Origin: CAYVUB01 sp964454675
GTDB taxonomy: Bacteria; Bacteroidota; Bacteroidia; Flavobacteriales; Flavobacteriaceae
Reading direction: 5' to 3'
NCBI GenBank assembly: GCA_964454675.1
Contig: CAYVUB010000023.1
Span: 1 to 41,294 of the forward strand
DNA: 41,294 nucleotides
Position 1 is the first letter of the stretch, and each line of letters opens with the position of its first letter. The notes under the pieces were generated by a model. It was not told the origin of the DNA. It saw only the letters and a program-made list of their open reading frames with translations, and searched no databases. Positions 30,668 to 39,991 of the stretch are shown in pieces. The position numbers were made by a program, and so were the translations under genes.

Positions 30668-33058
30668 ATGCGTTATTTAAAAAGCTTTTTCCACATACTA
30701 TTTTTTATCTTGCCCTTTTCTTTGTTATCACAGGATTACTCATCGCTTTGGGAAGGCTATTTTTCATATTTAGACATTAAAGATGTTTCACAAAGTCAGA
30801 ATAAAATTTACGCCGCTGCCGATAATGCTGTTTTTATATATGACACAAATACCGGTCAGACAGAAACCATTACAACCATCGACGGATTATCGGGGCAGCC
30901 TATTTCTGCCATTCATTATAGTGAAACATATAATAAACTGCTTATAGGATATACCAATGGATTGATTGAAATTGTTATTGAAAACGGCAATGTTTTATCG
31001 GTAGTAGATATACTGGACAAACCTACAATTCCGCCAAATGTTAAAAGAATTAATCATTTTAATGAAGACGAAGGTTTTGTGTACATAGCAACAAACTATG
31101 GCATTTCTGTATATGATTTAGAACGTCTGGAGTTTGGGGACACCTATTTTATTGGTTTTGGGGGCACACAAATACAGGTAAATCAGACAACAATTGCCGA
31201 CGATTATATTTATGCCGCCTGTGGGAATAACGCTGCTTTAAAAAAAGCGCATAAGACAAACCCTAATCTGATAGATTTTGCTGAATGGCAAACCATAAAC
31301 TCAGGAAACTTTTTGGCTGTTGAAAGTATTAACGACAACTTGTACGCCATTAAATCAAACAATACTATTTACAGAATTGTCAATGACAACTTAACGCAAT
31401 TGATTACTTATCAATCTGTACCTTTAGATTTAAGAAGTGCAAACGGTTATTTGATTGTTACGATTCAAAACCGGGTGTATATTTATGACCATGATTTTAA
31501 CCTCATAGTGTCGCCGGTAACCACTACAGAATTTCCAACACAGTTTATTGTTGCAACGGTCAACACCCAACAGGAAATTTTTATAGGAACAACCAGTATT
31601 ACAGCTACAGGAAAACCGGGATACGGAATATTAAAAACATCCTTTGGCGACATATCTGCATTTGAGGAAATTCATCCTGACGGACCACTTTTAAACGGTA
31701 TATTTTCTATCAAAACACCCCCAAATGAAATTTGGGCAGTATATGGAGGTTACTCGGTAACATTCAATTTTAACGGAGGCATACAAAGAACCGGTATCAG
31801 TCATTTTAAAGATGAACGCTGGATTAATATACCGTATGACACCATAGCCGCAACAGTAACCAATCCGTACTATTTATCGCACATTGCCGTTAATCCGTTT
31901 AACACAAATCAAGTATTTATCAGCTCTTATTATTCGGGATTACTGGAAGTGAATGACAATCAAGTTATGGGGATTTACAATCAAAGCAACAGCAGTATAG
32001 AACCCTTTGCAGGAGCATTTCATCTGGTAACAGCAAGCCATTATGACAGAAGAGGTGTCTTATGGCTAATGAACAGCAGATTTGCGAGGGCGTTAAATAA
32101 ATTTGAAAATAACAGTTGGACATCCTATGACTTTCTGCCTATTATCAACCCTCCTACCGGCAACCTCGGGTTTTCATCTATTGCAAGTGATGCTCAGAAT
32201 AGCATATTTATAGGGAGCTATGCTAAAGGGTTGATAGGTTATAACACCTCCAACGGATCGTTAAAATTTATCGCAGACGAGTCTAATAATATGCCTTCTT
32301 CATACGTAAAAGCATTAGCATTTGATAAAAACAATCAATTATGGATAGGAACCATTCGGGGTTTGAGGATACTTTATAATACCGCAAACTTTTTTACAGA
32401 TGCCGTCCCAAGAGTTAATGAAATTGTTATTATGGACAATGGAATCCCACAAGAATTACTGTCTAACCAGGTTATTTCGGATATAGAAGTTGATGGCTCC
32501 AACAATAAATGGGTAGGCACATTTGACTCCGGCGTGTTCTATTTTTCACCCGATGGTCAAAATACCATTTACCATTTTACTAAAGACAATTCACCACTGC
32601 CGTCAAACACTATCAATGATATTTCTGTCGATTCTCAAAGCGGCAAAGTATATATTGCAACCACCAGAGGTTTGGTGTCTTTTAATTCAGGTGGTTCCAA
32701 AACAGAAGAGGAACTTGGCAATGCCTTTGTATATCCTAACCCCGTAAGACCTGAATATAATATACTTGGAGCTTCAAATTTAAATGACATTACCAAAGGT
32801 GTAAAAATCAAAGGTCTTACCGAAAAAGTAAATATCAAAATCACAGATATTGAAGGTAATCTCGTTGCCGAAGCACAATCGGGCGTTAACTTAAGAGCAT
32901 CAAGGTCAAATTACAATTTTGCTATTGACGGCGGCACCGCTATATGGAATGGACGAAATCTTGCAAATAACATCGTAGCTTCGGGTGTGTACCTTATCAT
33001 GATTTCAGATTTGGATTCTTTTGAAACCAAAGTATTAAAACTTTTGATTATCAGATAA
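30668..33058 (+). CDS. porZ: PorZ-like T9SS two-propeller protein
   Basis: Surface component of the type IX secretion system. P. gingivalis PorZ has two propeller domains and supports attachment of A-LPS to cargo. 796 residues: signal peptide MRYLKSFFHILFFILPFSLLS, then DYSSLWEGYFSYLDIKDVSQSQNKIYAAADNAVFIYD, the characteristic PorZ start; two-component-regulator-like propeller repeats (LWIGTIRGLRIL, KWVGTFDSGVFYFSPDG, VYIATTRGLVSFNSGG); and a type A sorting domain at the end (FVYPNPVRPEYN ... GVYLIMISDLDSFETKVLKLLI). GTG at 30662 was passed over for ATG at 30668. Adjacent recO matches the usual flavobacterial arrangement. Confidence 0.88.
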   Translation: MRYLKSFFHILFFILPFSLLSQDYSSLWEGYFSYLDIKDVSQSQNKIYAAADNAVFIYDTNTGQTETITTIDGLSGQPISAIHYSETYNKLLIGYTNGLIEIVIENGNVLSVVDILDKPTIPPNVKRINHFNEDEGFVYIATNYGISVYDLERLEFGDTYFIGFGGTQIQVNQTTIADDYIYAACGNNAALKKAHKTNPNLIDFAEWQTINSGNFLAVESINDNLYAIKSNNTIYRIVNDNLTQLITYQSVPLDLRSANGYLIVTIQNRVYIYDHDFNLIVSPVTTTEFPTQFIVATVNTQQEIFIGTTSITATGKPGYGILKTSFGDISAFEEIHPDGPLLNGIFSIKTPPNEIWAVYGGYSVTFNFNGGIQRTGISHFKDERWINIPYDTIAATVTNPYYLSHIAVNPFNTNQVFISSYYSGLLEVNDNQVMGIYNQSNSSIEPFAGAFHLVTASHYDRRGVLWLMNSRFARALNKFENNSWTSYDFLPIINPPTGNLGFSSIASDAQNSIFIGSYAKGLIGYNTSNGSLKFIADESNNMPSSYVKALAFDKNNQLWIGTIRGLRILYNTANFFTDAVPRVNEIVIMDNGIPQELLSNQVISDIEVDGSNNKWVGTFDSGVFYFSPDGQNTIYHFTKDNSPLPSNTINDISVDSQSGKVYIATTRGLVSFNSGGSKTEEELGNAFVYPNPVRPEYNILGASNLNDITKGVKIKGLTEKVNIKITDIEGNLVAEAQSGVNLRASRSNYNFAIDGGTAIWNGRNLANNIVASGVYLIMISDLDSFETKVLKLLIIR

Positions 33059-33073
33059 AAGCATGATACGTAA

Positions 33074-33790
33074 ATGTTAATCAAAACCAATGCTATCGTT
33101 ATTTCAAAAATCAAGTATCGCGATAACGATTTAATCGTTAAATGTTATACTAAAAACAGAGGTATTGTAAGCTATTTGCTGCGCGGTATTCTAAAAAACA
33201 CAAAGCAAAATTCAAAAGTTGCCTGTTTTCAACTGCTCTCACAACTTCATATAGAAGAAAATTACAAACCGGGACAATCACTTCAATTTATTACCGAAGT
33301 AAAACCGGCTGTCATTTACAAAAGCCTTCATACCAATGTGCTCAAAAGTGCTGTGGTGATGTTTCTTTCGGAAGTGCTTAATGCTGTTTTAAAAGAAGAA
33401 GAACATAACGAATCGCTTTATCATTTTCTGGAAACCACCTTAGAATGGCTCGACCACGAAACCCAATTTTCAAATTTCCATTTGTTATTTCTCCTGAAAT
33501 TAACAAAACATCTGGGGTTTTTCCCTGATACCTCACATATAGATTTCCCATACTTTAACCTGAGTACCGGTGCGTTTGAGCTAAAACCTCAAACATATAG
33601 TATTACAGGTGAAAATGCAGCGATTTTAAAACAACTCTCCTATATAAAATTTGATGCTTTAAGTACCGTAAAACTTAATGCATCCCAACGGCAATCGTTT
33701 TTAAACATGATGCTACTGTATTACGAACTGCATCTTGGCGATTTTAGAAAGCCTAAATCCCTGCAGGTGTTTAACCAGGTATTTCATTGA
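33074..33790 (+). CDS. recO: DNA repair protein RecO
   Basis: Loads RecA on SSB-coated DNA in the RecFOR pathway. N-terminal OB fold (MLIKTNAIVISKIKYRDNDLIVKCYTKNRGIVSYLLRGI) and helical C-terminal domain with FHLLFLLKLTKHLGFFPD; the zinc cysteines found in some RecO proteins are absent. Length (238) is normal. It follows porZ after 15 bp and is probably co-transcribed. A terminator lies about 130 bp downstream. Confidence 0.93.
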   Translation: MLIKTNAIVISKIKYRDNDLIVKCYTKNRGIVSYLLRGILKNTKQNSKVACFQLLSQLHIEENYKPGQSLQFITEVKPAVIYKSLHTNVLKSAVVMFLSEVLNAVLKEEEHNESLYHFLETTLEWLDHETQFSNFHLLFLLKLTKHLGFFPDTSHIDFPYFNLSTGAFELKPQTYSITGENAAILKQLSYIKFDALSTVKLNASQRQSFLNMMLLYYELHLGDFRKPKSLQVFNQVFH

Positions 33791-33923
33791 TGGTTAATTA
33801 CTATTGAAAAGTTCTAAAAAAAAATAAATTCCAAATCCTATTGTTATGCAGGACATTTCGCGTAAAATAAAGATAAAAAGTGTATTGTTGCCAGATTAAA
33901 TCAAGGCGATTACTTAAAATTAA

Positions 33924-33965
33924 AAAGCCGGTAAGCAATAGTCCCGTGCTTACCGGCTTTGGTTT
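33924..33965. terminator. Terminator between recO and the T9SS-tailed protein gene
   Basis: AAAGCCGGTAAGCA pairs perfectly with TGCTTACCGGCTTT across 9 bases; an A-run precedes and GGTTT follows. Probably bidirectional for the convergent genes. Confidence 0.8.
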
Positions 33966-33991
33966 AAAACAATTGTATTATCACAAACTAT

Positions 33992-35839
33992 TTAAAACCG
34001 TTTTATGATTTTTTTGGTAATGGTTTGACCATTATGCAGAATTATTCTTGCTACATAAGCAGCTTTGCTTAAATTAGGAATATGTAAGATTTCTTTAGTG
34101 TTATTGGTGTGCTTTTGGAAAATTAACCGCCCTAAAGTATCATAAAGACCAATTGAGTCCATAACTTGTAAATCTGCCATTTCAAATCTCAACTGCCCGT
34201 TTTGAAGCTCTGTAATTATCAACCGGTCTAATGTACTGTTATTTAAACCTAACGTTTCATTGCTAAACACAATTTCAAAACGGCTGGAAAATTCGCCGGC
34301 ATCAGAAGTAAAGACATAATCACTTGCAGATAAATCATGGATACTATCAAGCAGGTTATCCTTTAAATAAACCGTATTCACATCAAAAAACGCACCTTGC
34401 TTTTTTGGTATAGAAAACGTGTAAAGTGTTGCTTCTGTAATAGCAGTATAAAAACCAACAGGAATAACTTCATTAGTTGTCAAACTACTTGAAGCTTTAC
34501 CCTGGATGGCATATTTTTGATTTTCTTCACCGGGAATAGTAGTGTAAATAATAGCAGCTGTATTTGTGGACAGGTTGCGTTTGGCATCATAATATGCCCC
34601 GTCATCAGCATCGGTAGCGTTGTCTGAATAGGCAACCAGAATTTGATTAAAAGCACCATTGTTTGTACTTAGGCTTAACCATACCTTATTGCCGGATACG
34701 CTACTTTGCCTAAAAAACTGCGAATTACCAATACTGTCTTTTACCCGCATAGCGTTTGTAAATGTCACATTGCCGTTTGTAAGTCCCTGTACAAAAAAAC
34801 CTTGACCCGATGGGATATACCGGTTGGGAATTACGGAAGTTCCGCCGGCAACTTCGCCACTACCGGCATTAATAATAGCATAATCATCATTGCTGAAATT
34901 ATAGGTTTCATTACCACTTGCTCCAGAACTTGGGCCTGTGCCATGTGCCCATAAGTACACTGCGCCACCAATAATTTCTTCATTTTCTTCAAAAAAGACA
35001 TCAACGTCTATCGCCGACGGATAAGGATTTCCTATAAAGTTCCAGTCGTTATCGCCATTATCACCGTTGTAATAAACAGGTGTTGTAATAGTTCCTGTAT
35101 TGAAAGCGCCTTCAAATTTATACTGGTACGAATTTCCTGCGACAAAACCTGAGCTGGAATGCGTTGTGGCATAGCCTACACCGGGAACCAGTTGTTCTGC
35201 CACATTAAGCAGTGTCCAGTCGTCACCATTATCATCAATATCATCATGCCCCGGTTCATAAACACCGGTGTTGCCTATTTCTGCCTGGACATCCAGATAA
35301 TTTTCGGCATTAAACCAAAAGCGACGTGATGCGTTTGAAGATGCAAAAGCCTGACCAACGGTTATCCCGTTTACAGGAGAGCTCCAATAGGTATAGTCAT
35401 ACCAATGGTTTAACAATGATGTACGTTTGTTGACAACTGTGCGCGCATTATCACCTAAATAAAATTCACCATCATCATCAATCTGGATAAAGGCTCCTTT
35501 TGATTGTACAATAATCTCACCATCAACAGTGGTGTTGGTTTTTACCTGTACAAAAGTGTCATTGTCAATAATTAATGTAATACCTTCATTAATTGTAAGA
35601 CTTAGTGCAGAAAAACTACCGTAATCACCGGTATTGTAATCCCCGGATAGAATAGCAATTGTAGTAATATTGGGGGTTGAGTGACTCCAGTTATCACCAT
35701 CCCAGACGGTAACAATTATTTCGTCGTAAATTAAAGCATTGTTTTCAACATGTACGGCCGATTTGGAAAAAGCATGAAGCTTCATCAATGATAAGCATAA
35801 CAGACTTACCATTGCCAGTTTGATTTGACAGGATTTCAT
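33992..35839 (-). CDS. Large secreted protein with T9SS type A sorting domain
   Basis: 615 residues. A signal sequence (MKSCQIKLAMVSLLCLSLMK then LHAFS) is followed by a strand-rich N-terminal part with IVVTVWDG-type and TINEGITLIIDNDTFVQVKTN-type segments, as in beta-helix surface proteins. The middle contains SLLNHWYDYTYWSSPVNG and NFIGNPYPSAIDVDVF, a pattern I recall from many T9SS cargo proteins. The C-terminal sorting domain reads DSIGLYDTLGRLIFQK ... LSKAAYVARIILHNGQTITKKIIKRF. Function unknown. ATG start at 35839, with a TATTTTTG box 22 bp upstream. Confidence 0.85.
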   Translation of the reverse strand: MKSCQIKLAMVSLLCLSLMKLHAFSKSAVHVENNALIYDEIIVTVWDGDNWSHSTPNITTIAILSGDYNTGDYGSFSALSLTINEGITLIIDNDTFVQVKTNTTVDGEIIVQSKGAFIQIDDDGEFYLGDNARTVVNKRTSLLNHWYDYTYWSSPVNGITVGQAFASSNASRRFWFNAENYLDVQAEIGNTGVYEPGHDDIDDNGDDWTLLNVAEQLVPGVGYATTHSSSGFVAGNSYQYKFEGAFNTGTITTPVYYNGDNGDNDWNFIGNPYPSAIDVDVFFEENEEIIGGAVYLWAHGTGPSSGASGNETYNFSNDDYAIINAGSGEVAGGTSVIPNRYIPSGQGFFVQGLTNGNVTFTNAMRVKDSIGNSQFFRQSSVSGNKVWLSLSTNNGAFNQILVAYSDNATDADDGAYYDAKRNLSTNTAAIIYTTIPGEENQKYAIQGKASSSLTTNEVIPVGFYTAITEATLYTFSIPKKQGAFFDVNTVYLKDNLLDSIHDLSASDYVFTSDAGEFSSRFEIVFSNETLGLNNSTLDRLIITELQNGQLRFEMADLQVMDSIGLYDTLGRLIFQKHTNNTKEILHIPNLSKAAYVARIILHNGQTITKKIIKRF

Positions 35840-35860
35840 AGGTTAGGTTTTTGGTTAATT

Positions 35861-35868
35861 CAAAAATA
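35861..35868 (-). promoter_or_regulatory. -7 box (TATTTTTG) of the T9SS-tailed protein gene
   Basis: Perfect TAnnTTTG on the minus strand, 22 bp before the ATG at 35839. No TTTG at the exact 19-bp spacing was found. Confidence 0.5.
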
Positions 35869-36006
35869 TCTACAAATCATCAAATAATCGTTAAAAAAGT
35901 TAATTTTTCGATTATGTGATATTTTTAGTAAGAATTACCTTAATATTTGTTATTTTTAGAGTAAGATTCTTACAGGTTTTAGTTGCAATGTTGTAAAGTC
36001 GAATGC

Positions 36007-36028
36007 CCGTTACGACGTTAAGTCTTTA
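36007..36028 (+). repeat. Copy A of a 22-bp repeat flanking the secreted protein gene
   Basis: Matches CCGTTAyGACrTTAAGwCTTTA. The second copy is at 36778-36799, with three differences. Both copies are preceded by TTGTAAAG. They lie on either side of the gene at 36143-36706. The rest of the 303-bp intergenic stretch (35840-36142) is AT-rich, with a plausible TTG-N20-TATCTTTC promoter ending near 36116 for that gene. Confidence 0.5.
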
Positions 36029-36142
36029 AAAATTCTAAATTTTCAAGCACCAAATTCCAAAAACCGGCTTACTGCATAAAGCTTATTGCTTATCGCTTTT
36101 TTATGAGTATCTTTCCAAAAACTTATTTTAAATACACAGGTT

Positions 36143-36706
36143 ATGAAACATTTTTTGACAGCATTACTTTTTTGTGTAAGCATTTTTGGTTTTTCACAAG
36201 AAAAAAACGGAGCACACTTATTTTGGGAACAGTTACAACAATTATGCGGCAACGCTTATGAAGGAAAATTAGTATTGCCGGAAGAAGACGAGCAGTTTGG
36301 CGGAAAGAAACTGGTAATGCACGTACGTTCTTGCAGTGATAGCGTCATAAAAATACCGTTTTTTGTAGGCGATGATAAATCAAGAACATGGATATTAACC
36401 TACAAAGACGACCGTATCGAATTAAAACACGACCACAGGCATGAAGACGGCAGCGATGATGAGATAACCATGTACGGCGGCATTACTACCAATACCGGAC
36501 AAGCCGGAGTTCAGGTATTCTCGGCAGACCAGCATACAACCAATATTATTCCGGCGGCATCTTCAAATGTTTGGTGGATAACTCTGGATGATACAACTTT
36601 TAGTTATAATCTGCGACGTGTGGTAACGCCAAGGGTTTTTAAAGTAGAATTTGATTTAAAAAATCCGGCAGCACTACCCGATGCTCCCTGGGGATGGAAA
36701 GAATAA
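36143..36706 (+). CDS. Secreted protein of unknown function
   Basis: 187 residues with a clear signal peptide (MKHFLTALLFCVSIFGFS then Q). The mature part has GAHLFWEQLQQLCGNAYEGKL, a VRSCSDSVIKIPFFVGDDKSRTWILT segment, and an acidic/histidine stretch DDRIELKHDHRHEDGSDDEITMYGG, then VFSADQHTT and a C-terminal strand region. It has no sorting tail, so a periplasmic or outer-membrane location is likely. I recall similar proteins from Bacteroidota but know of no function; the His/Asp stretch might bind metal. Single gene. Confidence 0.78.
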   Translation: MKHFLTALLFCVSIFGFSQEKNGAHLFWEQLQQLCGNAYEGKLVLPEEDEQFGGKKLVMHVRSCSDSVIKIPFFVGDDKSRTWILTYKDDRIELKHDHRHEDGSDDEITMYGGITTNTGQAGVQVFSADQHTTNIIPAASSNVWWITLDDTTFSYNLRRVVTPRVFKVEFDLKNPAALPDAPWGWKE

Positions 36707-36777
36707 TGGACTGGGGATTTAAGGTTTAAAAATTCAAAAATAGTGAGACGTAGTTGTAAAGCTGTAATGTCAAATAT

Positions 36778-36799
36778 CCGTTATGACATTAAGACTTTA
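36778..36799 (+). repeat. Copy B of the 22-bp repeat
   Basis: Same pattern as copy A and also preceded by TTGTAAAG, about 70 bp after the secreted protein gene. Part of a second, partial copy (ACATTAAGAC) follows directly at about 36801-36810. Confidence 0.5.
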
Positions 36800-36867
36800 G
36801 ACATTAAGACCGTTTAATTCCAAAACCCAACTATCACAATCGACTTACAACCTGCAATTTTACAATG

Positions 36868-38148
36868 CTATACTTTTCTTGTTACCAGTATCTTGTCAAT
36901 TCTGGGGCCGTCTTTATCTATAACTTCAAGGTCATAGTCTTTTAATGAGGTTACGTGACCTATTTCGGGAATAAAAGAATTGAGGTAAATAATTAATCCT
37001 GCAACGGTTGTAAATTTGTCCTGATAGTCAAAATTCAGTTCAATATTAAAATACTTGACAAAGTCCAAAGCAGTATATTGACCGTCAACAAACCAGCTGT
37101 TTTCGTTTCTTTGGGTTATTTGGTATTCGTCCTGCTCCTGCTCTGTCACATCGCCTACAAGCGCATCAACAACATCATCCATAGTGACAATACCTTGAGT
37201 AATGCCATATTCATCAACCACGATACCGTAATGCATTTTTTCTTTTTTGAACAATTCCAAAACTTTGTAAGCATAGGTGTCTTCGTTTAAAAACACGGGC
37301 TTTTTGGCAAAATCTTTAATGCTGAAGGTGCTGTCTGTTGTTGAAGGCGCAAACAGGTCTTTCAACAAAGCAATCCCTACAATATCGTCAAGATTGTTGT
37401 TTTCGCATATAGGATATGCCGAATGTTTTTCGGTATTAATTTTTCGTCTTATGTCTTCCCAGCTATCCGTAGTGTTAAAAAACACCATCTCGCTTCTGTG
37501 TGTAAAAAGCGTATCTACTTTACGGTCGCCCAATTCAAACACGCGTTCAACAATATCCTGCTCAATATCCTGTATTTCGCCATCCTGAGCACTCTCTTTG
37601 ATGATAGATTTTATTTCTTCTTCCGATACTCTGGTATCGCTTATTTTGGTTATTCCCAATAGTTTTAAAAGCAGGTTGTTTGATACCGAAAGCAGCCACA
37701 CAAACGGCGAGGTTATAAGCGATAAAATTTTCATGGGTTTTGCCAGCAAAATAGCAATGGTTTCCGGGAAAGTCATTCCTAAACGCTTGGGCAAAAGCTC
37801 GCCCAAAACAATGGATAAATACGTAACAAAAATAACGATTATACCAACGGATAATGGCTTTGCATACGGTTGGACAAGTTCAAAACGCATCAAAAATACC
37901 GCAACATCATTAGTCAGGTTTTCACCGCTGTAAACACCCAGTAAAATACCTATTAACGTAATGCCTATTTGTACTGTGGACAGAAATTTTACCGGATTTT
38001 CTGATAGTTCTATGGCGGTTACTGCACTTTTATTCCCATTTTTTCTGGCACTTTCCAATTTGAATCTGCGCGACGATACCAATGCCATTTCGGCCATTGA
38101 AAATATGCCGTTTAATACTACAAGCCCAATAATTATGAGTAGTTCCAT
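36868..38148 (-). CDS. CNNM/CBS-domain membrane protein (hemolysin C/CorC-type)
   Basis: 426 residues. An N-terminal CNNM (DUF21) membrane domain with about four helices (LLIIIGLVVLNGIFSMAEMALVSSRR, STVQIGITLIGILLGVYSG, GIIVIFVTYLSIVLGELLPKRLG, ITSPFVWLLSVSNNLLLKLLG) is followed by two CBS domains (about 205-335, with YGIVVDEYGITQGIVTMDDVVDALVG) and a C-terminal transporter-associated CorC_HlyC domain (WFVDGQYTALDFVKYF ... TVAGLIIYLNSFIPEIG). Family members handle magnesium, cobalt or sodium efflux; annotation as haemolysin is historical. Confidence 0.94.
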   Translation of the reverse strand: MELLIIIGLVVLNGIFSMAEMALVSSRRFKLESARKNGNKSAVTAIELSENPVKFLSTVQIGITLIGILLGVYSGENLTNDVAVFLMRFELVQPYAKPLSVGIIVIFVTYLSIVLGELLPKRLGMTFPETIAILLAKPMKILSLITSPFVWLLSVSNNLLLKLLGITKISDTRVSEEEIKSIIKESAQDGEIQDIEQDIVERVFELGDRKVDTLFTHRSEMVFFNTTDSWEDIRRKINTEKHSAYPICENNNLDDIVGIALLKDLFAPSTTDSTFSIKDFAKKPVFLNEDTYAYKVLELFKKEKMHYGIVVDEYGITQGIVTMDDVVDALVGDVTEQEQDEYQITQRNENSWFVDGQYTALDFVKYFNIELNFDYQDKFTTVAGLIIYLNSFIPEIGHVTSLKDYDLEVIDKDGPRIDKILVTRKV

Positions 38149-38245
38149 CTTAAATTTAAAAAATCACAAAGTAATCCTATGTGATTTTCATTTTGGTAAA
38201 GTTATACTATAAATGATTGCAAAAGCCTGTTTGGCTACGCAAAAA

Positions 38246-38740
38246 CTATAAATTGAATACAGCGCCTATATTTAATGAAAACTGATTGTGGATTTTTTCG
38301 GCCGGTGTTAACGTGCCCGTGTCATATTTTGCAAGTGGAAACTGTGCTTCGGTGTAGATACCAAAACCGTCTGTAAAGAAATAACGAGCGCCAATATGAC
38401 CCCCAAAATTCTTTAGACTGAAGCTAAGTCCGGGATACAAATCAAAATTATCATCAATTTTTAATACGTTTCCTAAATTGGCATTAAAACGGGCTTTTAA
38501 ATCAAAACGGTCGCCAAAATCGGCATCAATGGCATCATCAATTCCCATGGCATACGATGAAGACACACCAATAGAAATATTTTCACCTAAACCGTAATCA
38601 TAGGTAACATTAAGGCTGGTGGCTTTATCCTGAAAGTTTACGCCAACCTGTAATTTGTTGTCATCTTTTCCTTTGAATGCTTGAGCGTTAGCAAATGATA
38701 CACTTAATACAGTAATAACGGCGAATAATAGTTTTTTCAT
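38246..38740 (-). CDS. Small outer-membrane beta-barrel-like protein (DUF6646 type)
   Basis: 164 residues, signal peptide MKKLLFAVITVLSVSFANA, then alternating strands: KLQVGVNFQDKATSLNVTYDYGLGENISIGVSSSYAMGI, FDLKARFNANLGNVL, FDLYPGLSFSLKNFGGHIGARYFF, FGIYTEAQFPLAKYD, ending FSLNIGAVFNL with a terminal aromatic-x-Leu typical of barrels. I believe this is the flavobacterial DUF6646 family; function unknown. Single gene with no clear promoter. Confidence 0.8.
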   Translation of the reverse strand: MKKLLFAVITVLSVSFANAQAFKGKDDNKLQVGVNFQDKATSLNVTYDYGLGENISIGVSSSYAMGIDDAIDADFGDRFDLKARFNANLGNVLKIDDNFDLYPGLSFSLKNFGGHIGARYFFTDGFGIYTEAQFPLAKYDTGTLTPAEKIHNQFSLNIGAVFNL

Positions 38741-38858
38741 AGTTTTGGGTTTATATATCTTTTAATTGTGAGCAAATATATTACAATTTAATGAATTAAT
38801 TTTTAGCTTATTGACCAAATAAAACAATAATTTTTTACGATTGTAATAAAAACAAGGG

Positions 38859-39725
38859 CTATGAGTTTAATACTTTTTGAGTTCTTACAATGGCCCGGGC
38901 ATTTTTCCAGTCAATCCATTTTTGCCCTTTTATACGGCGCATCAGGTTATCAAAATGACGCATGATGACAATATTGTAAACTGCCTTGCCAAGATTTACG
39001 GGATTACGGGCAATAGCGCGCAAACTCATGGAAAATCCGGGGGTAACATACTTCATATAATGCCAGTAGCCTTCGGGCATATACAACACTTCGCCATGGT
39101 TTAAAGTGGTAATGTAGCCTTTGGCTTTTGCCAGTGCAGGCCATTTTTCCAAATCGGGATTTGCAAAATCGATATCTTCCCGGGTTATGAGCGAGTGTGG
39201 TACTTTGTATAAATATTTGTTTTGTTTCTGGTCAAACAGGATAATTTGCTTTTCGCCTTCAAAGTGAAAATGGAAGATATTTGCCAAATCAATATCATAA
39301 TGCATAAAGGTATAAGAATCTCTTCCGCCAAAAAACAGCATAGGCAAACCTTTCATGAGCTTTAAACCAAAATCGGGATACGAAAAATCATTTTGAAGCT
39401 GCGGAACTTCTTTTAAAACATTCCAAAGAAAAATTCGGAATTTGGTGGGCTCTCGCTTAAGCAATTCAATATAATCACTCATTTTCATTTTGGCATGTGG
39501 CTGGTTAAACCCATCTTTATAATCTACCGGACGGTCATCATAAAGCGGCACGATTTTGTCACCGGCTGCCTGCTTCATGTAGTCCAAATTCCATTTGGTA
39601 AACGCCGGCCAATTTTCAATAAAACGCTCAATAACCACAGGCTTTTGCGGTTTGAAATAGTGCTTTATAAAATCCTCTTTGGTAATACTTTTTACACGAG
39701 GAATTTCTTGAAGTTGTAATGCCAA
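38859..39725 (-). CDS. Cupin-like (JmjC-type) domain protein
   Basis: 288 residues of the Cupin_8 group, Fe(II)/2-oxoglutarate-dependent hydroxylase-like. Metal ligands can be placed: His142 and Asp144 in FMHYDIDLANIFHFHFEGEK, and His222 in LNHGEVLYMPEGYWHYMKYV, all typical spacings. A Lys or Arg for 2-oxoglutarate is likely but was not assigned. Substrate unknown; family members hydroxylate proteins or tRNA. No ATG is available: the start is TTG at 39725 (MALQLQEIPRVKSITKEDFIKHYF). Confidence 0.88.
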   Translation of the reverse strand: MALQLQEIPRVKSITKEDFIKHYFKPQKPVVIERFIENWPAFTKWNLDYMKQAAGDKIVPLYDDRPVDYKDGFNQPHAKMKMSDYIELLKREPTKFRIFLWNVLKEVPQLQNDFSYPDFGLKLMKGLPMLFFGGRDSYTFMHYDIDLANIFHFHFEGEKQIILFDQKQNKYLYKVPHSLITREDIDFANPDLEKWPALAKAKGYITTLNHGEVLYMPEGYWHYMKYVTPGFSMSLRAIARNPVNLGKAVYNIVIMRHFDNLMRRIKGQKWIDWKNARAIVRTQKVLNS

Positions 39726-39855
39726 GTTGAAAAAAATTAAGTGCGTAAAGTTAATAAAACGTTATGAAACTTTTTATATACCGTAAAAGCAAGAAGCGTT
39801 AAAATTTGTGAAAATTAAAATGATGCTTCTCAATTTATGGTAAGGTTTCATGCAC

Positions 39856-39899
39856 TATCTATGGAGTATCCATGGAGTATCTATGAAGCATCTATAAGA
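39856..39899 (+). repeat. Four tandem 11-bp repeats
   Basis: TATCTATGGAG, TATCCATGGAG, TATCTATGAAG and CATCTATAAGA follow each other without gaps. They lie in the 266-bp gene-free stretch between the cupin-like gene and the hydrolase gene (39726-39991), which shows nothing else. Confidence 0.6.
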
Positions 39900-39991
39900 C
39901 TGTTGGCACAACACACAAGCTACAAAACATACTGCAAAAAACCATTCCGAAGAGTAGTGGTTATAATTTAATAATATATAGTATTTGATGT

